A stretch of DNA of 64,000 nucleotides from Coenobita brevimanus (Eukaryota > Arthropoda > Malacostraca > Decapoda > Coenobitidae), in contig CM064671.1 of NCBI GenBank assembly GCA_032717465.1, positions 52,489,998 to 52,553,997 on the forward strand. Reading direction: 5' to 3'. Each line of letters opens with the position of its first letter. Positions within the stretch are counted from its first letter, which is position 1. Below the pieces are notes generated by a model. The model saw nothing but the letters and a program-made list of their open reading frames with translations. It was not told where the DNA came from and did no database searches. The position numbers were made by a program, and so were the translations under genes. Positions 11,087 to 21,874 of this stretch are shown here, piece by piece.

Positions 11087-12108
11087 TGTCACGGGATTTT
11101 TATAATATCACGGTAATTTTGGAATAAATGGTTAAATATTATTTAATTTGATAATAATATTCAATAATATTGAAGAGCAAAGACAATGATTGTCTTGCTA
11201 CATCAAGCAACGATTACTTTACGCTGACTTGCTAAGATTCTCAAGAACGAGAATTTATAAACTTTCTCAACAGTACACAGCAGAGACTAATTACTCACAA
11301 TTGCTGAATTACTGTACTGTTAGCCTCTGGAGAAAGTTACATCACCCCTGACAATAAATAACTAATACTAACATCAGGTTCTTGCCGATGCTTAACTCCC
11401 AGATGGCACAACGGATATTAAGTTAAAACAACAAGACTGGTCTAAGTACCAGTTATGAAAGCAAACGTTTATGCAAGCTAGGAGCTATATGGAAAATAAG
11501 CTTCATTATGGATTAAATGAAACAAGATTTTACTTTACATTGAAGCTCAAGAAATAGAACTGTTAAATTTATTAATCCCAAAAAAATAAATTTAACGTTA
11601 CATTTCAAATCAATGAGACGCACTCACTCACTCTCACACGAGCTAAATACTTACGTCTAAAAAAAAAACACCTTAATTAAACTCTTATAACTAGAAAATA
11701 CACAAAAGAAATACTATAATCGATGAATGCTGCGTATCACCAGATGGGTGGGAAGACTGGACTAACTGTGGAGTTTGGGTACTAGCTGACCTCTCACACT
11801 GCGGCACAGGACCTTCCTCCGTCACAACAAACACAAGACTGACTAAGTCGTGGGAAAGCGGAGCACTCGGCCGCATTTTTTAACGGTCGAATGAGCAGGG
11901 ACGAACGATAAAAAACAATAGTATCGCTCAGTACAGCACTTAGTGACGTGCATTAAATCGGTCACCTTTTTGAAAACGGTGACGAATGATTTGAAAGTAT
12001 ACTCCGTAATGGAGGGAGAAACGGTTAGCTGAGCGATACACAGTGAGTTTTCCACTAATAGTTCGTGGTTTCTCACAAAAAGGAAATGTCGCGAATTGAT
12101 TCGTGACA
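11087..12108 (-). repeat. LTR, 5' copy relative to the retrotransposon
   Basis: A 1,022-bp partner of 6313-7341. It would supply the promoter for the minus-strand ORF at 10674-8488. Confidence 0.93.
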
Positions 12109-12903
12109 CTGGGTACATCATAGGATTAACAGCCTTACATGTCACATCATTCGGTAGGGATATAGCATCAACGATATTCACAATTTGCCCCCTAATCGCA
12201 AAGGGTTAACCATGCCAGAGTACACATATAAATAATCATTGAAACCATCTGATCTGAGTGGATACGGACTTATAACTTTAACAGCCTTGGGATTCGAGGA
12301 TGAAGGACTTTCCTTTTCAGTTTTTTGAACTACTGAATAGCGAACTCTTCGTTCAAACCCCAGCATTATGGCAATTTGAGGAGCAAACTCCATTAATATC
12401 TCGGTGTATATATAATCCGCATTAGTCCCAACTACCATTTTCTGGATGATAACCCTATCTACTTTGTAATCACAGTGTAATATCTGCTGGTAAGGGTAAT
12501 AATCAGCATACGTTTCTTGAATAAATTCCTGAGGTTCTTTCAGCATTTGATATTTAGTGGATCTGATTATTGATACTAAACTGCGAGAGCTTAAGTTTGA
12601 AACAGTAATTAATATTTTCTGGTACTGTATATGATTATAAATATTGTACTCATAGTCTTCGTTTTTAGATCTCATTATTCGTGCATGAAAACCAATTTTT
12701 CACTCCGGTTCACCATTTGTGAGACAGTAATAATATATTGGGAATAAAATATTGCTTAACCCAACATCATATTTGTGATTTGGATCTAGCTGCAGTGGGA
12801 TAATGCGATTCTGAAAGTTTGTTGCGATAATATCTAGATAAACATCTCCACTTGCAATGGAAGAGAGATATATGTATCTGGCATCAGTGTCTTTCAGTGA
12901 CAT
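12109..12903 (-). pseudogene. Polinton minor capsid (penton-like) N-terminal and middle part
   Basis: The start codon at 12903 opens a frame with VYLDIIATNFQNRIIPLQL and YDVGLSNILFP, the conserved N-terminal strands of Polinton minor capsid proteins ('...W.V.L..I.YP'). An in-frame stop at about 12700 is followed in the same frame by 12675-12178, with FAPQIAIMLGFERR and YVYSGMVNPLRLGGKL. A one-base frameshift near 12180 then leads to the next segment, which is cut at 12108 by the LTR retrotransposon. The continuation is at 6083-6312. The gene therefore has at least one stop, one frameshift and a 5.8-kb insertion. Confidence 0.78.
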
Positions 12904-12927
12904 GTCTGATCCCTTGTAGAATATATA

Positions 12928-12929
<2 letters not shown>

Positions 12930-12958
<29 letters not shown>
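12930..12958. repeat. Poly(A) run upstream of the minor capsid remnant
   Basis: About 29 A residues on the plus strand, followed at about 13042-13061 by a C/A homopolymer pair. No TSD or retrocopy body is evident beside it. Confidence 0.7.
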
Positions 12959-12960
<2 letters not shown>

Positions 12961-13238
12961 ATATACTAGTGCTTTATAGGTTTCGAAAACTAGCAATCTG
13001 TAAATCTTAATTTAAACAACTTCCATACGAATTTCTTTCAACCCCCCCCCAAAAAAAAAACAGTACTTAGAATCACATACTATCACCCAGGAACATCTTA
13101 CAGGCTATTGTGACTAAATGCTAATAGTAATCAAGAGCGGATATGCAATAGTTTTGACAAGTCTTAAGTTCTGAAGGAAATATGTGTTTCAGTACTTAGA
13201 ATTATATTGCATCTCCCAAGAACATCAAACTACTATTA

Positions 13239-13817
13239 TGGTCAGACTCAAATATGAAGTCCGTTTGGGTGGGGCCCGAGAGGGGATTTCCCTCTCTACA
13301 GCTCTGTCGCATCAACCCCAGTACCTATCTCTCTCTCTCTCTGTCATATGTCAGCTATTTACTATTTGAAATTGTATATTAAATATTCTGTACTTATTAA
13401 ATATATTAAATATGGCTATATAGTGCTATGAATGTGTCGCTTTCTAGGATAATGGCAATGATTTGTATAAATTCCACACCACGTGACAACGTCGCTTTCC
13501 GACGTTGCCAGAGGTCAAGGACACCCACCTCAGACTACAGGTGACCGGTCACTTCCTCCCTGATCCCCACCCACGATGGCAGCTACTCCGACTCGCTCTC
13601 GTGTGCTCCACAGTCGGGAGAAAGAACTTATTTACAATGTGAACAAGTATTTTCAAGAAGAAAGATCAGAGAGTAGTACTTATGCCTACTGGGGAAACCT
13701 CTATTAAAAAAAAAAAAAAAACGCGCCAAGACTTTTACCTCAGTGGTGGTGTGGAAAAAAGGTCGAAACAATATAGAAGAAAACACAACTTATAAATATA
13801 TAAAAACTTTCTCAATC

Positions 13818-13865
<48 letters not shown>

Positions 13866-13939
13866 GTTTGGCAGAGCTGTAGAGAGGGAAATCCCCACGC
13901 GGGCCCCACCCAAACGGACTTCATATTTGAGTCTGACCA
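13239..13939. mobile_element. Tc1/mariner-type MITE with TA target duplication
   Basis: Terminal inverted repeats start TGGTCAGACTCAAATATGAA and continue through GTCCGTTTGGGTGGGGCCC and AGAGGGAAAT...CTACAGCTCTG, in total about 100 bp, ending at a CT/GA microsatellite on each side. TA dinucleotides sit directly outside both ends (13237-13238 and 13940-13941). The interior (about 13370-13800) is non-coding. It is inserted in the Polinton between the minor capsid remnant and the ORF at 14772. Confidence 0.8.
13822..13861. repeat. (GA)n microsatellite inside the TA MITE
   Basis: A run of GA dinucleotides mirrored by a shorter CT run at about 13327-13343 in the opposite arm. Confidence 0.9.
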
Positions 13940-14148
13940 TAGTAATCAAATTTGGGTATGCTTAGTTTTGATAAGTATTAATCTCTTAATATTGCGGTAA
14001 GTAATTTCTGAATATTATCGTCGTCCTGTAAAATTTGGATCGATCAATGGCCTCTTTTATATAACAGCTTCCATTTCTGGCTTCTTGCCAGGCATGGGAA
14101 TCTTCATATATATTTAATATCATAACATTTTCATTTATATTCATTTTT

Positions 14149-14772
14149 CTATGATACCGAGTGATTCCACATCATCTGATGCTGATGCAGGTCATTTTCA
14201 TGGGTCTTTGCGTTGTCCATGGTGCTGATTGTGCTGGTGCTGGTGCTGCTGCGTTGGGTCATGCTGGGGAAGAGGCAACTGGTGGTTCTGTTGTTGCTGC
14301 TGCTGCAGCGGTTCATGCTGGATGAGGGGTAGTAACATTGGATCCTCCAGGCACACCTCCTCGTAGGAAGGAGGTTGTGGTAGAGGTTGTGATTGTTATA
14401 GTGGAAACTGTGGTAGAGGCTGTGTTGTGATGGAGGCTGTGCTAGTGGTTGTTGTTGTGAATACCACTCACGTACTCTGACTGCGTGTTTATGATCATAG
14501 GCATTTTGCATATCAAAGACTGTACAAAATATGTTGATAAGTCTGCAGTACTTCACCAGCTTCTCAAAGCAAGGATAATATTTTAAAGCCCACGTATCCC
14601 CACCCAGACCACTTCCAGTCCCAGCAGGCATTATTAGATCTTTAATACCTAAATGAGGTAGGATATGTTTCTGTTCTTCGATACATAGGGCTAGGTTACC
14701 CACACGTCCAGAGTATCCAGTTTGAGAACCTGAATGTAAAGATAGAAGATTTTGTAAATAACTCTTGGGCAA
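14149..14772 (-). CDS. Unassigned Polinton ORF (207 aa)
   Basis: The N-terminal 110 residues look like ordinary protein sequence (for example IEEQKHILPHLGIKDLIMP and GSGLGGDTWALKYYPCFEKL). The C-terminal half is a low-complexity Ser/Thr/His/Gln tail read from CAG/CAC-type repeats and may not be authentic. No domain was recognised. By position on the coding strand, just upstream of the minor capsid gene, it may be a lineage-specific Polinton gene, possibly where the maturation protease usually sits, but no catalytic His-Asp-Cys pattern was identified. Confidence 0.4.
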   Translation of the reverse strand: MPKSYLQNLLSLHSGSQTGYSGRVGNLALCIEEQKHILPHLGIKDLIMPAGTGSGLGGDTWALKYYPCFEKLVKYCRLINIFCTVFDMQNAYDHKHAVRVREWYSQQQPLAQPPSQHSLYHSFHYNNHNLYHNLLPTRRCAWRIQCYYPSSSMNRCSSSNNRTTSCLFPSMTQRSSTSTSTISTMDNAKTHENDLHQHQMMWNHSVS

Positions 14773-14774
14773 TT

Positions 14775-15250
14775 TCGTTGGTCTCTAGTTCAGACCCAGG
14801 ACCCCGGTGGGATAATAAAGGGTCTGCCACTGTAGTTTCTTTGAAAATTCTGACAGACCCAACTTTATCACGTGATTTGACCCAGGCTCTGTTAAGATTA
14901 TAAAGGGGTTTTCAAGTGAAGAATAGATTAGCATTAGGATACTTTTCAGAAATTATTGCACAAAGGACGTAATTTCATACTCCCACTGCATTCACAATGA
15001 CAACTGACTTTATCATTGACGTCATACTGATCCATAGTTGTTTCTCCATGTGCTGTGTTTAAGGATGTACCCTCAGCCTCCATCCCGAGCCTCTGTTAAT
15101 GAGTGTAATGAGTGAAGTATGGTGCTGAACTCCTGAGGACCGACTCTCTTTTTATGGAGAGTGGTAACCAACCAACTCACTCACTCACCTCCTTCAAGGT
15201 TGTAACTGGGTTGGAAATTCCCCCCTTTCTATTTTTTTTCCTAAGTAAGT
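14775..15250. other. Polinton interior, no gene recognised
   Basis: Mixed sequence without a supported ORF. A short CTCACTCACTCAC run and a run of T lie near the right end. Confidence 0.4.
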
Positions 15251-15253
15251 AAG

Positions 15254-15496
15254 TTACAAATCTTGTATGGCTCGAAGATCATCCAGTACAGACTTGACAG
15301 ACAAAAACTGGAGAGCCTCCTCTCTATAACGATGGTACTGTTGTTGATAATACTGAAGTTGAGTGTCTTCATTCAGACTTAGATTGGAAACATCTAAATC
15401 TATATCTTGCTTATAGTAATCCTCTGTTAGATTTCCAACTAGTCTAAGTCTCAAAGAGGGAGCTGATAATCGTGGCCCTATGTCTAGCATGAGCAT
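15254..15496 (-). CDS. Unassigned Polinton ORF (80 aa)
   Basis: A short minus-strand frame with predicted helix-rich sequence (SLNEDTQLQYYQQQYHRY, then EEALQFLSVKSVLDDLRAIQ). The composition suggests a genuine small protein or a fragment of one, but it was not matched to a known Polinton family. Confidence 0.35.
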   Translation of the reverse strand: MLMLDIGPRLSAPSLRLRLVGNLTEDYYKQDIDLDVSNLSLNEDTQLQYYQQQYHRYREEALQFLSVKSVLDDLRAIQDL

Positions 15497-15657
15497 GGAC
15501 CAAACATATTTCCCTCAGTCTATCATGGACTTGCAAGCCTCTCTCACAGACATCCATACTGCTTGAGATCTCAAGACAGACTGTCCTGCAGGCTGTAATG
15601 AAAGACTTACTATGGGTCCCATCTCTTAAAGCTTTGCTTTATTTCTTTACGATGAGA

Positions 15658-16081
15658 GGCGTGGACCTTGCAAGAGGGGAACAAGTCAAGAGTGAGAGCA
15701 GTGGAAATGAGTTACTTGAGAGGAGCATGTGGAGTGACGTGAAGGGACAGGTTGACGAATGAAGAAGTGAAGGAACGCTGTGGGGTGGATGTGGATGTGG
15801 TTGAGAAGATTAGGAGAAATACACTGAGGTGGTTTGGACATGTGGAGAGAATGGAGAATGAAAGACTGACTGAGAGGGTGTATGTAGGTGAGGTGGAGGG
15901 AGGGAGAGGTAGACCGAGGATGAGGTGGAGGGATGGAGTTGAGAGGTATATGAGGGAGGGGGGGGGGTGAGTTGGGGAGAGGGTAGTCAAATGGTGGGTG
16001 ACAGAGCGACTTGGAGGCGTTTTGTCTGCGGCCACCCTTTGCGGGATTAGGGCGTCGGGCTATAGATAGATAGATAGATAG
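15658..16081 (+). mobile_element. 5'-truncated LINE (family B) 3' end with 9-bp target duplication
   Basis: The fragment encodes the C-terminal end of the family-B reverse-transcriptase ORF (motif RWFGHVERM at about 15823-15850) and ends in a (GATA)n tail. ACGATGAGA at 15649-15657 and 16082-16090 flanks it as a target-site duplication. It is the same family as 19466-21740. It splits a short minus-strand Polinton ORF that begins at 16180 (MNFVKLVDLPEAYF...). Confidence 0.85.
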
Positions 16082-16298
16082 ACGATGAGATGTGGCCCAA
16101 CCCCCAACTAGTTTTTCTTTCTTTGCCTTTGGATTCTTGAAATAAGCCTCGGGTAAATCTACTAGTTTCACAAAGTTCATAAGTCAGTTATTTTACCTGA
16201 ATCAAACGTGTTGTTTTGGGTTACCCTGTACTGAATTACATCTATAATATTAATGTTGTGAATTGGAGACATCAAATTACCCATATCATCCCAGTGTA

Positions 16299-16529
16299 CT
16301 AAAGGAAATATAATAAGACACCAAAAGCATACTGATGGACATATGGTTTGAGTAGTATTTTGACTGTGTCGTCGAGTGAATGACGATGTTCTATATTTGA
16401 AGGCTGACGGTGGGCAATTACATGAGAAGATTTAGGATAAATAGTTTCCTGAGGACTTTGAATGGCGGATGTGTAAAGAATGGTTTTCGCTTGAGGCCTT
16501 GGTAGTAGGCAGAATTCTTTGATTGTCAT
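16299..16529 (-). CDS. Unassigned Polinton ORF (76 aa)
   Basis: A small open frame on the coding strand between the small conserved protein and the LINE fragment. It begins MTIKEFCLLPR. No domain is recognised, and it may be a decayed segment. Confidence 0.3.
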   Translation of the reverse strand: MTIKEFCLLPRPQAKTILYTSAIQSPQETIYPKSSHVIAHRQPSNIEHRHSLDDTVKILLKPYVHQYAFGVLLYFL

Positions 16530-16654
16530 TATTTAAGAAGACTAATACAGTAGGGGCTATGGGTAGCAAGATGCCTAGAATAGACCTCCAGTAGCAGAGG
16601 TAACGATTGGCCTTTTTCTTTTTAAAAATATTTGTTTCAAAGGAATCTCTCGAA

Positions 16655-16867
16655 TTACAGACTGGTGTGGACGAACTTCCTTATTACCTTACTATATCCT
16701 GTAAAGTATTTCTTCAGGAAATTTGCAAATATCTCTGTTAAGCAGTCTAACTCTGGTTTGCAACACCTGGAAATTAATTTCCTCGCCAGGTTTGGCTTGG
16801 TTTCCTTCAGAAACTGAATAAATTCACGATGGTGGGAGATCAGTGGATTTTTGGATCTCAGAGGCAT
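16655..16867 (-). CDS. Small conserved Polinton protein (70 aa)
   Basis: A small basic protein with HHREFIQFLKETKP, then LARKLI and LDCLTEIFANFLK. This resembles a short helical ORF frequently found beside the integrase and capsid genes of animal Polintons ('F(L)..(A)KPK.R..L(L)......L..L.E...N.L.G'). Its function is not established. The start at 16867 gives the usual short length. The downstream half of the typical family protein appears altered, so it may be truncated. Confidence 0.5.
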   Translation of the reverse strand: MPLRSKNPLISHHREFIQFLKETKPNLARKLISRCCKPELDCLTEIFANFLKKYFTGYSKVIRKFVHTSL

Positions 16868-16899
16868 CCATTCACTCGTTAAAGTGATCTGGATATGAT

Positions 16900-19400
16900 T
16901 TACAGTGAATATAATACTGCAAAGATCCGTTTCTCTTCTTCCGTCTCTAATATTTCAATGGGGTAGGTTTCTGGGGCTAGAGTAGGAATTATTTCTTGTC
17001 TGTAAAATATTCCTTTGGTTGCTTCTCTACCCGAGTCTTCCAGCTCATACATATAAATTCCTGACTTACTCCTGTGTATTTTAGTATTGAGAAATATCTC
17101 TTCTTTAATCTGTATGGTAGGTCCTTTTGCAAAACTCTTACTCCTGGGCGAAGTCACTATTCGTACTAAGTCCCTTACAATCAAATCTGAAGTAACTGTT
17201 TTTTTAAGTTTGATGGCCTTTTCATACATTAATGTACTAGCTTTAGGGGTATAAGTCTGTTGAGTGTTGTAGGTAAGGTGTATGGCAGAGTGTTAATTAA
17301 GAGAGTTAGAAAGGGTACAGAAGGAGTGATTGCTGATGAATAGTGTGGCTTTAGGAGAGGGATGGGATGCGTGGATCAGGTGTTTACTGTGAGACAAGTC
17401 TGTGAAAAGTATATAGCGAAAGGCAAGGATGTGTTTTGAGCATTCATGGATTTAGAGAAAGAGTATGATAGAATAGATAGGGAGGCTTTGTGGACTGTTT
17501 TATGATTGTATGGACTTGATGGTAGGTTACTAAAAGGGGTGAAAAGTTTTTATGTAAATAGTAGAGCGTGTGTAATAGTGGGAAATACTGTGAGTGATTC
17601 GTTTCCCGTGAGAGTGGGGCTGCGGAAGGGATGTGTGATGTCGCCTTGGTTGTTTAATATTTATATGGATGGTGTTGTAAAGGAGGTGAATGCAAGAGTT
17701 TTAGGTGGAGGTCCTGAGTCTGGTAAATGTTTATGGTAGAGAGTGGAATCTAAAGGAGCTGCTGTTTGCAAATGATACTGCACTGGTGGCTGATTCAGAG
17801 GGGAGACTGAGACAGTTGGTAGAGGAGTTTGGAAGGGTGTGTGAAAGGAGGAAATTGAAAGTAAATGAGAATAAGCGTAAAGTGATGAAGTGTATGAGTT
17901 TGGTAGGTGGTAGGAGGATGAATATAGTTTTGAATGGTGAGTTGCTTGAGGAGGTAGAGTGTTTTAAGTATTTTGGGTCACATGTAGCCGTGGATGGAAG
18001 AACAGATGCAGAAGTGAAGTTTAGAATGAATGAAGTAGGAAAGGTGGTGGGAGGAATGAAAAAAAAGTGTTTAGATGTCATCCGCTTAGAATGGATGTAA
18101 AGAGAAGGCTGTATGAGGGTGTTGTGGTACCGACCGCGTTATATGGGGCTGAAACATGGAATATGGGTGTAGCACAGAGGAAAAGTTTGAATGTAATGGA
18201 GATGAGGTGTCTGAGGAGTATGTGTGGAGTGATGCGTATGGATCGAGTGAGAAATGATGATGTGCGAAGGAGAACTGGAGTTGTTCGGGAGGTGGCTGGT
18301 AGAGTTGAGCAGAGGGTGTTGCGATGGTTTGGGCATATGGAGAGAATGGATAATGAGTGATTGGTGAAAAAGATAACTAGATCTGATGTGAGAGGTGTAA
18401 GGCTGAGAGGGAGACCACGAATAGGATGGATGGACAGTGCGAAGAGAGCGTTGGATGCGAAAAGGATGTCTGTTGAGCAAGGAAGAATGGCTGGGCGTGA
18501 CAGAAATAAATGGGGAGAAATTGTGAATGAATAAATGATGACGCAGCCCTGAGGGGATATTCTCCCGCATTTGGTCTGATCAGCTAATCAGGTCAGGTGC
18601 GGGTAAGGGGATGGGTCTATTATGATGTGGCAAGGGTAAACCAGCTCTGCTATCGGGCCCTGCTGCGGATGTCACTGATTGCACTGCGCAGTTGACCCTC
18701 GTGCGGTGTGGTGCGGTGAGGATCTGTCCCTTCTTCCCTTTGGGGCTAAGATGCGAATGAATGTGTTTGAATGGATGAGTAAATTGGGAGTGTGTCGTCC
18801 TGTCTTGGCTACCTCCCTTTCCTTGGGGGAAGCATCCTAGGTATATAGATAGATAGATAGTAAACTTCTTTCGCCAGTCTCCGGGATCTGTTAGCTTGTG
18901 AATTTCACTAGGTGTCTTGCCCTTCAAGCCTCGATGAGGGGTGAAACTGTAAGTGCTTACCAGCATACTTAGTATGGGTAGCTAGTTTAAAGTGTTGTAT
19001 GGAGTTAAATATCAATACATTTTTTGCTTGAGAGTTGTTATGGCACGCTTACAGAGGCTAGCTTTTGTCTCTTGTGAGTAAACACTATACAGAGTAACAT
19101 TCTTCCTCTTCAAGTAAGATTCCAGCGTTTTGTTATAAAATTCTGTCCCTCTGTGAATAGTCTTGAGGAACCCTGTGATTCTGGTTTATTTAAAATGATT
19201 GAAAAAGCATTCGTTAAAGTAGCTCCAGTATTTTCGTAGAATGGGATGGACAAACATAAAACGTGAGAAGACATCTACACATACCAGTGACTATTGTGCA
19301 CCGTTATTTTCCCTCTGTGTCTCAAATCAGCCAGGTCACATGTCAGAATATCGCCGGGTCCTGTTGCTACAGTGTTTCGCTGGGGGATTTTTTTTTTTTT
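16900..19400 (-). pseudogene. Polinton retrovirus-like integrase, split by a LINE and catalytically dead
   Basis: Reading from about 19390, the frame shows GDILTCDLADL with the first catalytic Asp region, then a degraded stretch. Near 19160-19050 is RGTEFYNK, preceded by TIH where the family has TD, followed by SLCKRAITTLK, where the invariant Glu of the DDE triad is Lys. Then come YSFTPHRGL and KTPSEIHKL (18945-18890), matching the family 'YNNTPH' motif. At about 18861 a 1.6-kb LINE interrupts. The gene resumes at 17229 with the C-terminal DNA-binding domain (VRDLVRIV, then EEIFL and GIYMYELED), ending at about 16900. At least two stops and one frameshift lie in the N-terminal part. Confidence 0.78.
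17230..18861 (+). mobile_element. 5'-truncated LINE (family A) inserted in the integrase remnant
   Basis: Non-LTR retrotransposon fragment encoding the reverse-transcriptase part of the single large ORF, interrupted by stops and frameshifts. It shows LRKGCVMSPWLFNIYMDG (17610-17670), a degraded FA(N/D)DTALVAD in place of the catalytic F/YADD (17768-17790) and GAETWNMGV (about 18147). It ends in CCTTGGGGGAAGC(A/C)..CCTAGGTATATAGATAGATAG, the family-A tail. It aligns throughout with 55640-57290. The 5' breakpoint is at about 17230, within the 'TGTACTAGCTTTAGGGG' region. No clear target-site duplication was found. Confidence 0.87.
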
Positions 19401-19465
19401 TGATAATTAATGTAGAGAATAAACTCTAGAACCTCTTACAAATCTCTTCACATCTGTTTTAGTCA

Positions 19466-21740
19466 CTATCTATCTATCTATCTATCTATAACCAGGCGCC
19501 CTAATCCAGCAAAGGGTGGCCGCAGACAAAACGCCTCCAAGTCTCTCTGTCACCCACCATTTGACTGCTCTACTCCCAACTCACTCCCCCCTCCCTCATA
19601 TTCTTCTCAACTCCATCCCTCCACCTCATCCTCAGTCTTCTCCTTCTTCTCCCTCTCTCCGCGTCACCTACATGCACCCTCTTAGTCAGTCTTTCATTCT
19701 CCTTTCTCTCCACATGTCCAAACAACCTCAGTGTATTTCTCCTAATCTTCTCAACCACATCCACATCCACCCCACAACGTTCCTTCACTTCTTCATTAGT
19801 CAACTTGTCCCTCCATGTCACTCCACATGCTCCTCTCAAGTAACTCATTTCCACTGCTCTCACTCTTGACTTGTTCCCCTCTAGCAAGGTGTACGCCTCG
19901 CTTCCATACATCAGGGTAGGGATCACAATACCATCATGCAGTGACTTCTTAACTTGTATACTCACCTCCCTATTTCGCATCACTGCTTTCAGTGAACCAA
20001 CAACCTTTCTTCCATGCTGTACCCTTTCAAACACTTCATCCCCAAAAGTTCCATCCTTACTCATCACACTACCCAAGTACTTGAATGCACTCACATTCCC
20101 CATATTCTCACCATCCAACCTCACTGTGCATTCTTTGACTTCATTCCTCTCAAACATCATAACTTTACTCTTGTTTACATTCACATTCAGATTCCTCTTC
20201 CTACACACTGTCCAAATTCATTCAAAAAATCTTGTAACTCCCATTCATCTTCACTCAGCAGTACCGTGTCATCAGCAGCCAGCAACACCACATCTCACCC
20301 TCATTCATTAGAGCCACCCCAACATCCATTGCCCTACCTTGCATCTCCTTTACAATCCCATCCATGTATATATTAAACAGCCATGGAGACATCACACATC
20401 CCTGTTTCAGTCCCACATTTAGATAAAAAAGCTCACTGAGCTTACCATCCACTTGCACCGTAGCTCTAGCTACTTCGTACATACTCTCCACAGCACTCAA
20501 GAATTTCCCTTCTACTCTATGTATTCATAATACCTTCCACATACCTTGCCTATCTGTCATAAGCTTTCTCCAAGTCCATGAAGGCAGCATACACTTTCTT
20601 TCCCTTCTCTAGATACTTCTCCACTACACATCTTAGAACAAATATCTGATCTACACACCCTTTTCCCTTCCAAAATCCTCCTTATTTATTCTTCTCCAAC
20701 TAGCTCCTCTGTTATATGCCTAACTCTGTCAGTGAGTATTCTGCCATATATTTTTCCAATCACACTAATAAGGCAAATACCCTTATGATTACCACATACT
20801 TCTTTCCTCCCTTTTCCTTTGTATAAAGGAACAATTATACCCGATTTCCAGTCCTCTGAACCCTTCACTCCTCCCAAGCCAATCTACACAACTTCCATAT
20901 CCACTCCACAACAATCTCACTCCCATACATCAGCATTTCACCACACACTCCATCAATTCCTGGTGCCTTTCCCAATTTGATCTCCTTCATTGCTTCAACT
21001 ACTTCCGCACTACTGATCTCCTCCTCCCTCCTCTCATCTCTTCTTCTCCCAGCCATTTCCCACCCACTTATACTCGCACTGCTTTCACCCTCTGCATTCA
21101 AAAAATCCTCAAAGTGCTCCTTCTATCTCCACAATTTCTGTCTCTTCTCCACCAACAATCTATTACTCCCATCTTTCACTCCCCTACTATTTCCCCTTTC
21201 ACACTGTCTTACTTTCATTATCTCCTTCCCAAACAATTTCTTACTCTCCCTCCATTTAACAATCAGATTCCTCCCAAACTCTTCATCCACTTTCTTCTTA
21301 CTCTTCTTCACCAGTCTCTTCACCTCCCTTCTCCTGCACATATATACCTCTCTCTTCTCTCTCTCATCTCCTCCCCTACCTCTACTCGCTAGCCATTCAC
21401 TATATGCCTTCTTCTTTTGTTCCACAGCTCGTTTCACTTCATCATTGCACCATGGTGTCCCTCGCACACTCGTGCATCTTCTCGTCACGCCACAAACCAC
21501 CTCACACGCTGCGCCTATCTCTTCCATGAATATCTTACATACATCTTCCACCCCTTCCATCTCCTCTACCTCATACCTTCCCAATCTTTCTCCCACTATG
21601 CTCTTATACTCTGCCATTTTCTCACTATCTTGCAACTTCTCCACCCTTCTCACAGGAGCTGTTTCCTCCTGTCTTTCCCTTCGTCTCTTCAATTTTCCTT
21701 GCAGCCTTACCTTGGCCATCACCAAGTGATGGTCCGAGAG
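19466..21740 (-). mobile_element. LINE (family B), minus strand, with (TATC)n/(GATA)n tail
   Basis: From 5' (right) to 3' (left) the fragments are a basic pre-RT region (21725-21123), RT motif 0 with LGKAPGIDG (21101-20865), VPLYKGKG and ISVIGKIYGRIL (20877-20686), and GLKQGCVMSPWLFNIYMD (around 20420-20370). Next is a 212-aa C-terminal frame (20208-19570) with VSAFKYLGSVMS, PTLMYGSEAYTL and LRLFGHVER. The catalytic YADD segment falls in a frameshifted gap around 20280. The 3' tail is (TATC)n at 19466-19492. A (TTA)n run at 21745-21792 abuts the 5' end. It is broken into at least five frames. The family shares 'GSExxTLL' and 'WFGHVER' features with LINEs widespread in arthropods; the clade was not assigned. 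Confidence 0.87.
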
Positions 21741-21744
21741 TGTT

Positions 21745-21748
21745 TATT

Positions 21749-21788
<40 letters not shown>

Positions 21789-21795
21789 GTTATTT
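21745..21795. repeat. (TTA)n microsatellite
   Basis: A run of TTA/ATT units between the LINE and the ATPase gene. Confidence 0.9.
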
Positions 21796-21874
21796 TGCAG
21801 CCCGATATAATTTTTCAATACTACCCAAGGATGTAGGGGATGTAGGATTATAGTATATGTTTCGAAGTAAGCTA

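Larger units (their letters stand above)
6313..12108 (-). mobile_element. LTR retrotransposon (Ty3/Gypsy-like), non-autonomous, inserted in the Polinton minor capsid gene
   Basis: Two direct LTRs (6313-7341 and 11087-12108) begin TGTCACGG and end TTCGTGACA, giving the canonical TG...CA ends. They flank 3.7 kb with one long minus-strand ORF. Flanking pentamers CTGTG (6308-6312) and CTGGG (12109-12113) are a 5-bp target duplication with one mismatch. The element reads right to left, so 11087-12108 is its 5' LTR. Directly inside it (minus strand) is TTGGCGACCTCATTCC, a plausible primer-binding site. Next to the other LTR is AAGGGGCG, a weak polypurine tract. The LTRs differ by only a few substitutions and short indels, so insertion is recent compared with the host Polinton. 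Reverse transcriptase, RNase H and the integrase catalytic core are absent, so mobilisation would need a partner in trans. Confidence 0.92.

Noticed and set aside
18139..18570. Ser/His/Pro-rich minus-strand ORFs antisense to LINE sequence (also 56557-56988, 19516-20376, 20977-21836)
   Set aside because: They are shadow frames opposite the LINE reverse-transcriptase ORFs, which show real motifs on the other strand.
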